Assembly (NCBI GenBank): GCA_019358875.1
Contig: JAHHIF010000038.1
Span: 1-64,000 of the forward strand
Reading direction: 5' to 3'
Length of the DNA: 64,000 nucleotides
Source: Symplocastrum torsivum CPER-KK1
GTDB taxonomy: Bacteria; Cyanobacteriota; Cyanobacteriia; Cyanobacteriales; Coleofasciculaceae
The notes under the pieces were generated by a model that worked only from the letters and a program-made list of their open reading frames with translations, had not been told where the DNA came from and made no database searches. Made by a program: the position numbers and the translations under genes. Position 1 is the stretch's first letter; each line of letters opens with the position of its first letter. Of this stretch, positions 9,335 through 17,301 are shown one piece after another.

Positions 9335-9456
9335 GAGAGCGGGTTAGAGGTATACAGTGATTGAGTGACCTAGATGCAATTTGATAACAGAGAGTCTCGT
9401 TTCTTTCCAAGTTCTTAACATCTCGTGACTATACTAGAGACTCCATATAATGCTAC

Positions 9457-9486
9457 GCCCTCTCTATAAATAGAGGGCTTTTTTTT
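9457..9486 (+). terminator. Rho-independent terminator
   Basis: GCCCTCT (9457-9463) pairs with AGAGGGC (9472-9478) and is followed by eight T residues. It closes the transcript of the glycosyltransferase relic and insulates the histidine kinase gene at 9621. Confidence 0.9.
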
Positions 9487-9620
9487 CCACAAAAACGACT
9501 CACCACAACTCAACGGCAACTTCCTTTAATAAGCCCAGCCTGGTTGCTGTACTCTATTAAAGAACTTTCAGTCGTTAAGATTTTCTAGACTAAGGTTATT
9601 TAGCATTCTCACCACTTGAA

Positions 9621-12600
9621 ATGACAATAGCCGAACCTAACGGAGTCGAACCCTCAACGAGTACGCAGCCTGTCGGTGTCGCTATCCATTCCTGTCCGAA
9701 TCTTCTGCAAGGGGTGGCACAAGCAACTAACCAGCTCCTGACAACAGAGGATGATGCCATAGCTATCAACAGAGCTTTGGCAACGTTGGGACAAGTAACA
9801 TCTGTAGATCGGGTCTATATTTTTGAAATTCATCCCCATCCTGAAACAGGCGACCCGGCTCGAAGTCAGCGATTTGAGTGGGCAAGGGAAACTGTTACGG
9901 CTGAAATTGATAATCCCCTGTGGCAGAACCTTTCCTATGCCGCTTGTGGTGTGAGCCATTGGTACGAAACTCTTAAGGTTGGACACTCGTTTAGTGCGCT
10001 AGTTCGGGAATTATCAGCAGCGGAACGGCAAATCTTGGAACCGCCTGGGGTTGTATCAATCTTAGTTGTCCCAATTCCAGTTCATGGCAAGTTATGGGGT
10101 TTTTTAGGCTTTGATGATTGTCATTCTGAGCGCCGTTGGTCAGAGGATGAGTCAGCCGTTTTGATGACAATGGCAGCAACGATTGGCTCCTGCATAGCTC
10201 AGCAGCAAGCAGAAGTTGCTCTGCGAGAAAGCCAATTACGGCTTGAGAAAATTGCCGCGAATGTACCTGGAATGATTTTCCAATTCCTTCAGCGTCCAGA
10301 TGGTTCCCGCTCAGTGCTTTATGCCAGTTCGGGTTGTCGAGAACTGTATGAGTTGGAACCTGAGGAAATTCAAGCCAACTTTCAGGTGCTGGCTGACTTG
10401 ATGCATCCAGATGACCTTGAGGCTTATGAGCAGTCTGTCGCCGCTTCCGCCGCTACGGGAGAAACTTGGGTTTGGGAAGGTCGTATGGTAACACCTTCTG
10501 GCAAACTTAAGTGGATTCAATGTGCCTCCCGCTTGGAACGACAGCCGAATGGGGATTTGCTCTGGGATGGATTGGTTGTGGACATTACAGACCGAAAGAA
10601 AGCGGAGGAGGATCTAAGAGCGAGTGAAGGACGGTTACAGAGTTTCTTTGAAGCCACTTTTGAAGCTGTTTTAATTCACGATCGCGGTACGATTCTCGAT
10701 GTTAACTGTGCTACTGAGGCTTTGTATGGTTACTCAAGAGCAGAACTGATTGGTCGCTCAGTCCTGGAAATCACGGCTCCTTGCTCATGGGATTTAATTC
10801 GGTCGAGAGTAAAATCTCCCTCAGATTTACCCATTGAAGCGATGGGTTTGAAGAAGGATGGCACCATATTTGTCGGAGAGGTTTCAGCAAAAGATATTGT
10901 TTATCAGGGGCATAAAGCGCGTGTAGTTGGGATGCGTGATATAACCGCTCGTAAACAAGCGGAGGATGCTCTACGTCAAAGTGAAGCAAAAAATCGCGCT
11001 CTCCTTCATGCAATTCCCGATTTAATTTTTCGCTTTAGCAGAGATGGCACTTATTTGGACTGTCAAGCGGAAAATGCGAGTGATTTGGTTGCACCAGCGA
11101 GTGGCTTGATTGGGAAAAAACTCCAAGATTTTGTACCAGCACCTGTGTCTCAGCAATTTATGGAGTATATGGCAAAGGTTCTCACAACGGGTGTCACCGA
11201 AACTCTAGAGTACCAATTGCCAATTAACAACAAACTCCGTTACTGGGAAGGACGCTTTGCCGTTTGTGGTAATGATGAAGTGCTGGTAATTGCACGGGAG
11301 ATTACTGAACGTAAGCGTGCAGAGGAAGAACGACAGCTTACAGTTCAGCGCGATCGCCTTTTAGCTCAAATTGCCCTTCGGATTCGGCAATCGCTCGATC
11401 TTGAGCAGATTCTCCAAACTACCGTTACTGAGGTTCGACAATTTCTGGAATGCGATCGCGTCTTTTTCACACATATCGATAAGCACCTGCGGGGTGAGGT
11501 TTGTGTAGAGTCGGTTTCACCGAAGTGGGGTTCCGTTATAGAAGTATTGCGGGGCAACCCAACTTATATCAAGGAAATCAAAGCGCTATTTGAATCCGGT
11601 AATGTTCAAGTCATCAGCGATGTAACGCAGGCGGGTGTCTCTCCCCTACGAGCGCAATACTTTGCACAATATCAAGTTAAAGCTTGCTTGGCTGTGCCAA
11701 TTATTGTCAGTGACAAGCTGTTTGGCAACTTGGTAGCTCACCAATGCGATCGCACCCGCCAGTGGCAACCCTTTGAAGTTGAATTACTCCGCGCCCTTTC
11801 TACACAAGTAGCGATCGCCATACAGCAAGCTCAACTCTACCAACAAGTACAAGCACTCAACACTAATTTAGAACGTCAGGTAGAAGAGCGTACCCAACAA
11901 CTCAAGCAAAAATACACCGAACTTCAAGAACTTAACCGCCTCAAAGATATCTTTTTGTACGCCGTTTCCCACGACTTAAGGACACCCGTTCTTGGGTGGT
12001 TAATGGTACTGAAAAACTTACTCAATCATGAGCCGTCAGCCGTTAGCTGTCAGCCATCAGCCTCTATAGATAACGGACAACAAATGATTGCAGTATCTCG
12101 CTCTGTTCTGGAGCGAATGGTTCAAAGTAGCGATCGCCAATTGCGCCTAATTAATTCGCTCTTAGAAGTTCATACCAGTGAAGTTGCAGGAGTTGCCCTG
12201 GAGCGAGAACCCTTACAAATCGGTGAACTTGTGCAGTTATTGGTTGAAGATATGGAGCCACTACTGACAAAAAATCAGGTCACATTGGTCAATCAGGTTC
12301 CCACCAATTTACCCATGATTAACGCTGACTCTTGCCAACTCAGACGTGTATTTGAAAACTTGCTGACGAATGCCTTCAACCATAACCCGATGGGAATTCA
12401 GCTAATACTAGATGCCCAAGTCAAGAAAGGAATGATTTACTGTACTGTTACCGATAACGGTGTGGGGATGAGTCAGGAACTATGCGATCGCCTTTTCCAA
12501 CTGTATTTCGTCGCTCAGGATGCCAAGGACTCCCCTCAAGGACATCGACCCTATACTGGCTTAGGTTTAGGGTTGTATCTGTGTCGCCAAATTATCACAG

Positions 12601-12710
12601 CTCACGGTGGTGAAATTGGAGTTAAAAGTCGCCAAAGAGCAGGTACAACCTTTTGGTTTAGTTTACCTACAACACATAAGAAGGTTCCAGCTAAAGGCTA
12701 TGGGCGATAG
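9621..12710 (+). CDS. Multi-sensor histidine kinase (GAF-PAS-PAS-PAS-GAF-HisKA-HATPase)
   Basis: This soluble 1029-aa kinase has no membrane segment. Domains in order: GAF (about 27-195), three PAS modules each ending in a DITDRKKAEE / DITARKQAED / EITERKRAEE linker (about 205-570), a second GAF with the CDR and HQC signatures common in cyanobacteria (about 580-745), a coiled coil (755-780), HisKA with phospho-acceptor His784 in VSHDLRTPVLGW, and HATPase_c with N-box (NLLTNAFNHN), DNGVGM and GLGLGLYLC. A 32-bp dispersed repeat is inserted in frame between the HisKA helices. No receiver lies next door. The signal sensed is unknown; the GAF domains lack an obvious bilin Cys. Confidence 0.93.
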   Translation: MTIAEPNGVEPSTSTQPVGVAIHSCPNLLQGVAQATNQLLTTEDDAIAINRALATLGQVTSVDRVYIFEIHPHPETGDPARSQRFEWARETVTAEIDNPLWQNLSYAACGVSHWYETLKVGHSFSALVRELSAAERQILEPPGVVSILVVPIPVHGKLWGFLGFDDCHSERRWSEDESAVLMTMAATIGSCIAQQQAEVALRESQLRLEKIAANVPGMIFQFLQRPDGSRSVLYASSGCRELYELEPEEIQANFQVLADLMHPDDLEAYEQSVAASAATGETWVWEGRMVTPSGKLKWIQCASRLERQPNGDLLWDGLVVDITDRKKAEEDLRASEGRLQSFFEATFEAVLIHDRGTILDVNCATEALYGYSRAELIGRSVLEITAPCSWDLIRSRVKSPSDLPIEAMGLKKDGTIFVGEVSAKDIVYQGHKARVVGMRDITARKQAEDALRQSEAKNRALLHAIPDLIFRFSRDGTYLDCQAENASDLVAPASGLIGKKLQDFVPAPVSQQFMEYMAKVLTTGVTETLEYQLPINNKLRYWEGRFAVCGNDEVLVIAREITERKRAEEERQLTVQRDRLLAQIALRIRQSLDLEQILQTTVTEVRQFLECDRVFFTHIDKHLRGEVCVESVSPKWGSVIEVLRGNPTYIKEIKALFESGNVQVISDVTQAGVSPLRAQYFAQYQVKACLAVPIIVSDKLFGNLVAHQCDRTRQWQPFEVELLRALSTQVAIAIQQAQLYQQVQALNTNLERQVEERTQQLKQKYTELQELNRLKDIFLYAVSHDLRTPVLGWLMVLKNLLNHEPSAVSCQPSASIDNGQQMIAVSRSVLERMVQSSDRQLRLINSLLEVHTSEVAGVALEREPLQIGELVQLLVEDMEPLLTKNQVTLVNQVPTNLPMINADSCQLRRVFENLLTNAFNHNPMGIQLILDAQVKKGMIYCTVTDNGVGMSQELCDRLFQLYFVAQDAKDSPQGHRPYTGLGLGLYLCRQIITAHGGEIGVKSRQRAGTTFWFSLPTTHKKVPAKGYGR
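12031..12062 (+). repeat. Dispersed short repeat inside the kinase gene
   Basis: This 32-bp stretch, built of AGCC(G/A)TCAGCC-like units, closely matches the reverse complement of a noncoding copy at 17252-17275. It encodes about 11 residues (around EPSAVSCQPSAS) between the two HisKA helices and keeps the frame open. Confidence 0.7.
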
Positions 12711-12844
12711 GCTGTAGTCTATGTGCTTCGTATATTGAATCTGTCCTTTGCTGAGAATAGTTTTGACTATTCTTTTAAATTAAAGAATATCTTTTTATCT
12801 TCTATTTTATCGAGTTTTTATCACAATTTGTATGAGAATCTGAT

Positions 12845-13267
12845 TTATAGAGTTGATTTTCCTCTCCCGTAAACTTCAAATTCTGACATTCGCGGTCGTA
12901 ACAAGTTGTAGCATTCTGCTGGTGAAAGAACCAGCGTTAGTTGATAAGAATCAACCAAGGTTTTCTCGCTGTCAGCAAATGTTACTACCATTCCGTTGTA
13001 TGGCTCGTATTCCTCTACAAACTGGAATAGTTCAATTCCGTCTGGATAGCTGTAGGCAAGTTCCTCTTTTGACAGATAAACAATTGCAATATCAATGCTC
13101 TCCTCAAGAGAACTCTCAGTGGCCTTCAATCCATAAACTACAATAGCGCCTCTACTTTTCCATAAATAGCCTGACCAGGCAAGTGCGCCGATCATCATGA
13201 CATTAGAACAGAGGAATTGCTCATGTCTGAGGTGTTCGTTATTGAAATCAATTTTGCTGTTAGACAT
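12845..13267 (-). CDS. Hypothetical protein
   Basis: I do not recognise this 140-aa acidic protein. It has a mixed alpha/beta look, with a central strand-rich part (GAIVVYGLKA, IDIAIVYL, MVVTFAD) and no signal peptide or membrane helix. An AGGAG site lies about a dozen bases upstream of the ATG, which is slightly long. Both neighbours are on the other strand, so it is monocistronic. The translated composition looks like a real protein rather than a shadow, but no motif points to a function. Confidence 0.5.
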   Translation of the reverse strand: MSNSKIDFNNEHLRHEQFLCSNVMMIGALAWSGYLWKSRGAIVVYGLKATESSLEESIDIAIVYLSKEELAYSYPDGIELFQFVEEYEPYNGMVVTFADSEKTLVDSYQLTLVLSPAECYNLLRPRMSEFEVYGRGKSTL

Positions 13268-13743
13268 TAGCTAAAAGTCTCCTGTATGGGAGCCAGTGAA
13301 AAGTTGCCTCATAGGAAGCCTGATACCCTTACTCCTTTCAGTCCTAGGCAGAGGTTCGGACAGCATTCATAAGTGCCTGCTGCCTTTCTTGGTTAATAGA
13401 TGGGTATTAAAAGGGATTATTTCTCACAAAGTAATTCTGCGGCTTTGTCCTACTCTTCTACCGGAAGAAAGGAGCTAATGTGAACTACGGCTGTAACTGT
13501 GAACACAAAAAAACCTGGAGGCAGTTTTTCAAACTATTTTCAAATTGCCTAGACCAGCTCCACAAAAATAACCCACCACTAAAAACTCTCCCTCTGATAA
13601 AGACAACTGGTGGGAAAATTTTGCCACAAAAGTTGAGGTGGCTTGGAGATTGAAAGTCTGACAAAAGTTAGAGGATTTCCTGGCTTCTATTGAACAGACT
13701 TATAGACGAAGACAGCATTCTCGCAGAGTCTAGACGATATAAA
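13268..13743. other. Spacer with one weak hairpin
   Basis: No convincing gene is present. CCCACCA at 13572-13578 can pair with TGGTGGG at 13608-13614 across a 29-base loop. The stretch separates two divergent genes and should contain their promoters, but no boxes stand out. Confidence 0.45.
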
Positions 13744-14562
13744 ATGCCTTCCACCGTACTTATTACAGGCGCTTCTCAAGGTATCGGCAAAGCAACTGCT
13801 CTTTTATTTGCCCGCCAAGGGTATGACCTTGTACTTGCAGCGCGTCAGCCTGAGCGCTTAGAAGCTGTCGCTTCTGAGGTTCGATCGCTTGGGCAAAATG
13901 CTCTAGCCGTGCCTACGGATGTAAGAGATTCTGAGCAAGTGAACACACTCGTAAAGAAGACACTGGAATACTACGGAACTCTTGACGTACTGATTAATAA
14001 TGCAGGTATCTATCTCTTAGGCTCGGTGGAAGCATTCTCGCTTAGCGATTGGCACCAAGCTATAGACACGAATTTCTGGGGCTATGTCCACACGATTCAC
14101 GCGCTATTGCCTCATTTCCTAGAGCGGGGGAAGGGAACGATTGTTAATGTGAGTTCTATTGGTGGCAAGGTTCCAATTCCTTACCAAGTTCCCTATACAG
14201 CGAGTAAGTATGCTGTCACTGGGTTAACCCAATCGCTGCACGCAGAACTTGAACCCAAAGGTATTAAGGTTTGTGGAGTTTATCCAAATTTTATCTCAAC
14301 CGATTTGATGGAACGGGCAATCTTTCGAGGTAAGGATGAAGAGGATGCTCAAGCTCGCGAGGATTTGCTAAGAAAAGGATTGAGTGTTCCGATTATTGAA
14401 AAGCCTGATGATGTGGCACAGGCGATCTGGGATGCCGTCAAGCATCAGAAGTCTGATGTCATGGTTGGCTCAGCAAATGTCTCAAACGCCTCTTATAAGA
14501 TGTTTCCTGGCTTAATGCAGTGGGTATTCCGAAAAGCTTTTGGGGCGAAAGATAAGACCTAA
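13744..14562 (+). CDS. Short-chain dehydrogenase/reductase (classical SDR)
   Basis: The 272-aa protein is an NAD(P)-dependent oxidoreductase of the classical SDR type. TGASQGIG (8-15) binds the cofactor, NNAG sits at 85-88, the catalytic Ser is in VSS (137-138), and Tyr151 with Lys155 form YTASK. I use the ATG at 13744 (MPSTVLITG); an upstream TTG at 13690 adds 18 residues unlike the family. Substrate specificity cannot be read; closely related cyanobacterial SDRs are generic. A membrane-protein gene follows on the same strand after about 90 bases. Confidence 0.92.
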   Translation: MPSTVLITGASQGIGKATALLFARQGYDLVLAARQPERLEAVASEVRSLGQNALAVPTDVRDSEQVNTLVKKTLEYYGTLDVLINNAGIYLLGSVEAFSLSDWHQAIDTNFWGYVHTIHALLPHFLERGKGTIVNVSSIGGKVPIPYQVPYTASKYAVTGLTQSLHAELEPKGIKVCGVYPNFISTDLMERAIFRGKDEEDAQAREDLLRKGLSVPIIEKPDDVAQAIWDAVKHQKSDVMVGSANVSNASYKMFPGLMQWVFRKAFGAKDKT

Positions 14563-14648
14563 TACAAATTAGCTTTTTGATATTAACTGTTCACGGTCAA
14601 CTCTCAATTAAGTTGAGAGTATTAGCGAAGCAACTTTTTATCAGGATT

Positions 14649-15308
14649 ATGGGCAGAAAACTTGCGCTTGGGTTGATCTGGACAGCCTTTACGGCTTATA
14701 CCTTGTTGCTTGCCCCTCTTGATCAGCCGGGTACATTGACGGTTATTGGTAAGCTGGTAACGCTTCAGTGGGAGGGGATAAATCCTTATGTTATTACCCT
14801 CTTCAGCCTCATGGGTGTTTGGCCAATGGTTTACGCTTGTCTCATGTTCATTGATGAGCGATCGCAAACTATCTCGGCTTGGCCATCTTTCTTGGCATCA
14901 AATGGTTCAGGAGTAATCGGCATGATTCCTTATTTAATGCTCCGTGAACCTAGTGAAGAATTTACTGGGAATAAGGGTTTCTTGTTGGAATGTCTAGATT
15001 CTCGTCAAACTGGGGTAGCGCTTACCTTAACGACAATAGGCTTGCTTGCCTACGCAGTACTTACTGGAGATTGGGGAGATTTTGTTCATCAGTGGCACAC
15101 CAGCCGCTTTGTTCATTTAATGAGCGGGGATTTTTGCCTGATGTGTGTCGTATTTCCCTCATTGCTTGGTGATGATATGGCTCGTCGAGGACTCCGGGAT
15201 TCCCTGATTTTTTGGGCGGTGTCGCTAGTTCCTCTGTTTGGGGCGCTAGCGTATTTGTGTCTCCGTCCTCCTTTGCCAGAGTCCAATGCTTTACTAGAAA
15301 ATCAGTAA
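14649..15308 (+). CDS. Multi-spanning membrane protein of unknown function
   Basis: About 219 aa from the ATG at 14649 (an earlier TTG at 14577 is open but less likely). I count roughly five membrane helices: LALGLIWTAFTAYTLLL, VITLFSLMGVWPMVYACLMF, a short GVIGMIPYLML, GVALTLTTIGLLAYAVL, and a C-terminal pair ending in PLFGALAYLCL. Loops contain GDWGDFVHQW and MSGDFCLMC. The overall look resembles conserved thylakoid or plasma-membrane proteins of cyanobacteria and plants, but I cannot name a family. It follows the SDR gene and could be co-transcribed with it. Confidence 0.7.
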   Translation: MGRKLALGLIWTAFTAYTLLLAPLDQPGTLTVIGKLVTLQWEGINPYVITLFSLMGVWPMVYACLMFIDERSQTISAWPSFLASNGSGVIGMIPYLMLREPSEEFTGNKGFLLECLDSRQTGVALTLTTIGLLAYAVLTGDWGDFVHQWHTSRFVHLMSGDFCLMCVVFPSLLGDDMARRGLRDSLIFWAVSLVPLFGALAYLCLRPPLPESNALLENQ

Positions 15309-15311
15309 AAC

Positions 15312-15428
15312 CTAGCGACTGGAGTTACGCCTACCTGGAATGTAGGTAATCCAGCAGAAGGCAATGATCAAGAATATCCACGCTAGAGTGATGTGTTCAC
15401 CGAATAGCTGGCGTAGAAAGTCTTCCAT
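15312..15428 (-). CDS. 38-residue single-span membrane protein
   Basis: This small ORF has a clear GAGGAG site eight bases before the ATG. It translates to a charged amphipathic N-terminus (MEDFLRQLFGEH), one strongly hydrophobic helix (ITLAWIFLIIAFCWITYI) and a basic tail (PGRRNSSR). The architecture matches small accessory subunits of photosynthetic or respiratory membrane complexes, but it does not match PetN, PetL, PsbX or PsbY as I know them, so I leave it unnamed. Two residues of charge bias (acidic start, basic end) predict the C-terminus in the cytoplasm. It lies downstream of the Thr/Gly-rich gene on the same strand. Confidence 0.6.
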   Translation of the reverse strand: MEDFLRQLFGEHITLAWIFLIIAFCWITYIPGRRNSSR

Positions 15429-15487
15429 ACTTGAAACTCCTCTAATTTTTTACGCCACGCGCTAACTCCCAGACTTTTTCCCATCAA

Positions 15488-15536
15488 GAAAGGGGAGCCA
15501 AATCCTGGCTAACCAGTTATGTTGTACTCCCCTTTC
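15488..15536. other. Cruciform or structured RNA element
   Basis: A perfect 10-bp stem, GAAAGGGGAG (15488-15497) with CTCCCCTTTC (15527-15536), encloses a second stem CTGG/CCAG (15505-15516). It lies between the Thr/Gly-rich gene and the 38-residue ORF on the minus strand. The lack of a T-run after it on either strand argues against a simple terminator. Confidence 0.65.
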
Positions 15537-15671
15537 GTCACTAGTGTCAGACTGCCATCTTAAGCACCTTAGTGCAGTGTGGCGGAAATAACTACGCAGT
15601 TGAAGAAGGTTAAAAAGCTTACTTTACAAGTTTTCTTTCATAAAAGCCTTCTGCCTCCTGCCCTCTTGCAC

Positions 15672-16592
15672 TTAGTATTTAGAAGAGCCAGTGCGACTTG
15701 CCTCATTTGGATCGCGGTAAGCAGTGACTTCTTTCGGCTTACGGAACAGGTTAGCTAACCCGATTAGACCGAGCAAGCCTAGAGCACCCCAATTTGAAGC
15801 ACGATTTTCTGTTTCTGCAGACTCAACTCCCTGGTAAGTGTTGGTGCCTGTCGTTGCATCGGGAGATGTAGTTGTACCTGTCGTTGCATCGGGAGATGTA
15901 GTCGTACCTGTTGTCGCGTCAGGTAATGTGGTCGTACCTGTCGTTGCGTCAGGAGATGTAGTCGTACCTGTCGTTGCGTCAGGTAATGTGGTGGTGCCTG
16001 TATTCCCACTACTCCCAGATGTGGTCGTGTCTGAAAGTGTTCCACCTGGAGCTGTCGTCGTGCCTGTAGGCGCTCCAGTCGGAGATGTAGTTGTGCCCGA
16101 AGTCGTACCACCCGGAGAAATGGCGCTGCCTGCTGCACCCGTACCGGAAGTTGTACCACCAGCACCCGTGCCCGTACCTAAAGTTCCTGCCCCAGCACCC
16201 GTACCAGTACCGGAAGTTGTGCCACCAGCACCCGTACCAGTACCTAAAGTTCCTGCCCCAGCACCTGTGCCAGTACCGGAAGTTGTGCCACCAGCACCTG
16301 TGCCAGTACCTAAAGTTCCTGCCCCAGCACCTGTACCCGTACCAGAAGTTGTGCCTGCTCCATCCATACCGGAAGTTGTACCAGCTGCGCCAGTACCGGA
16401 AGTTGTACCAGCACCGGAAGTCGTGCCTGCACCAGCACCTGCGCCAGTACCGGAAGTTGTGCCTGCACCTGAAGTTCCACCACCAGCACCTGCGCCAGTT
16501 TGGGCAGAAGCTGGGACAGCTAAGGGCAGAGTCGCTAAGCTCAGAGCAAAAGTGCTAGCCCAAACAATCTTAGAAAATTTAGAAGGCTTCAT
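15672..16592 (-). CDS. Thr/Gly/Ala repeat secreted protein with WGxxGxxG-type C-terminus
   Basis: The 306-aa protein starts with a signal peptide (MKPSKFSKIVWASTFALSL, cleavage after ASA) and is then almost entirely Gly, Thr, Ala, Ser and Pro. It contains three 22-residue repeats (built on TSGTGTGAGAGTLGTGTGAG) and about five decapeptides DATTGTTT(S/L)P. A C-terminal WGALGLLGLIGL helix followed by a basic FRKPK stretch resembles the WGxxGxxG sorting-type tail of cyanobacterial surface proteins. This predicts a membrane- or wall-tethered low-complexity stalk. The repeats are near-identical at DNA level, so the length is probably variable between strains. No enzymatic domain is present. Confidence 0.8.
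   Translation of the reverse strand: MKPSKFSKIVWASTFALSLATLPLAVPASAQTGAGAGGGTSGAGTTSGTGAGAGAGTTSGAGTTSGTGAAGTTSGMDGAGTTSGTGTGAGAGTLGTGTGAGGTTSGTGTGAGAGTLGTGTGAGGTTSGTGTGAGAGTLGTGTGAGGTTSGTGAAGSAISPGGTTSGTTTSPTGAPTGTTTAPGGTLSDTTTSGSSGNTGTTTLPDATTGTTTSPDATTGTTTLPDATTGTTTSPDATTGTTTSPDATTGTNTYQGVESAETENRASNWGALGLLGLIGLANLFRKPKEVTAYRDPNEASRTGSSKY
15847..15996 (-). repeat. 30-bp coding minisatellite, five units
   Basis: Five adjacent 30-bp units begin at 15847, 15877, 15907, 15937 and 15967. Each encodes the decapeptide DATTGTTT(S/L)P on the minus strand, with a few third-position differences. Confidence 0.9.
16144..16341 (-). repeat. 66-bp coding minisatellite, three units
   Basis: Three units of exactly 66 bp start at 16144, 16210 and 16276 and encode identical 22-residue Gly/Thr/Ala repeats on the minus strand, with scattered silent changes. 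Confidence 0.9.
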
Positions 16593-17301
16593 GGTCGTGA
16601 TTCCTCTTGTGTTATAAACCTCTGGGGGTTTCTATTTTCAAAAACGGTATTTTCAACATAGCTAGCTGCTGATGTCTAACTTGATTTGCCTGTTCTAGCA
16701 ACTCGTTGCAATGGCTTACTAGATAGGCATAAGAGGAAGAGAGGTTGCAAGAGTGAAACTTATCTAAGCGTTCAGGGTTTTGAAAAAGCGATCGCCAGTC
16801 GTTTTCTCTTTCCTTGTTAGACTTAGCCAACAAGCCCTTCTCTCAAGTAATTACTTTAGTTTCTACTGCTTATTTCAACTTCATTCCAAAGAAATAGATC
16901 AAACTTATCGTCTCTAATTATTGGGATTTGGAAGAGGTACTACTTGTGGAACAGGACACAATGCCGATCTTCGCTTATGATCTTTGCTTCGAGTAAACTT
17001 ACTAAAGTTCTACCTGTAGAATGAATTGATTTCAAGAAATTGTGTAACTATAAACACAAAAGCTAGCTAAGCTTATGAGGAAATCAGTTCTTTAACTATC
17101 CTCTCCCATTAATTCGTGATTAAAGTAATATTATTAACCAAACTTATCTTTTCAGGCGCTTAGTTAAAACTAGCTAAAGAGGCAAAGTAAAAGAATTTAT
17201 GAGATAGAGTTATAGGCTGTGAAACCTAGATAGAGTCAGGAAAACAAAAAAGCTGATGGCTGATAGCTGAGGGCTTGCTGCTAAATGCGTTATGTTGCCA
17301 T
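16593..17301. other. AT-rich spacer with a dispersed repeat
   Basis: Upstream region of the Thr/Gly-rich gene. A 73-codon minus frame (16612-16833) is open but not convincing. A copy of the GCTGATGGCTGATAGCTGA-type dispersed repeat is at 17252-17275. Nothing else is recognised. Confidence 0.5.
17252..17275. repeat. Dispersed short repeat (GCTGATGGCTGATAGC type)
   Basis: A heptamer-like repeat of GCTGATG / GCTGATA units. Its reverse complement matches most of the in-frame insertion in the histidine kinase gene at 12031-12062. Confidence 0.7.

Noticed and set aside
13296..13478. 60-codon plus-strand frame in the spacer before the SDR gene
   Set aside because: Short, unsupported by a ribosome binding site, and with no family resemblance.
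15847..16341. Regular repeats that might suggest a CRISPR array
   Set aside because: The units are contiguous with no unique spacers and encode protein repeats.
15838..16617. A 259-codon open frame on the plus strand, opposite the Thr/Gly-rich gene
   Set aside because: It is open only because the repeats on the minus strand lack stop codons in this phase; the peptide is simple Val/Pro repeats with no start signal.
16612..16833. 73-codon minus-strand frame upstream of the Thr/Gly-rich gene
   Set aside because: No recognisable motif and no good start; it overlaps the likely promoter of the next gene.
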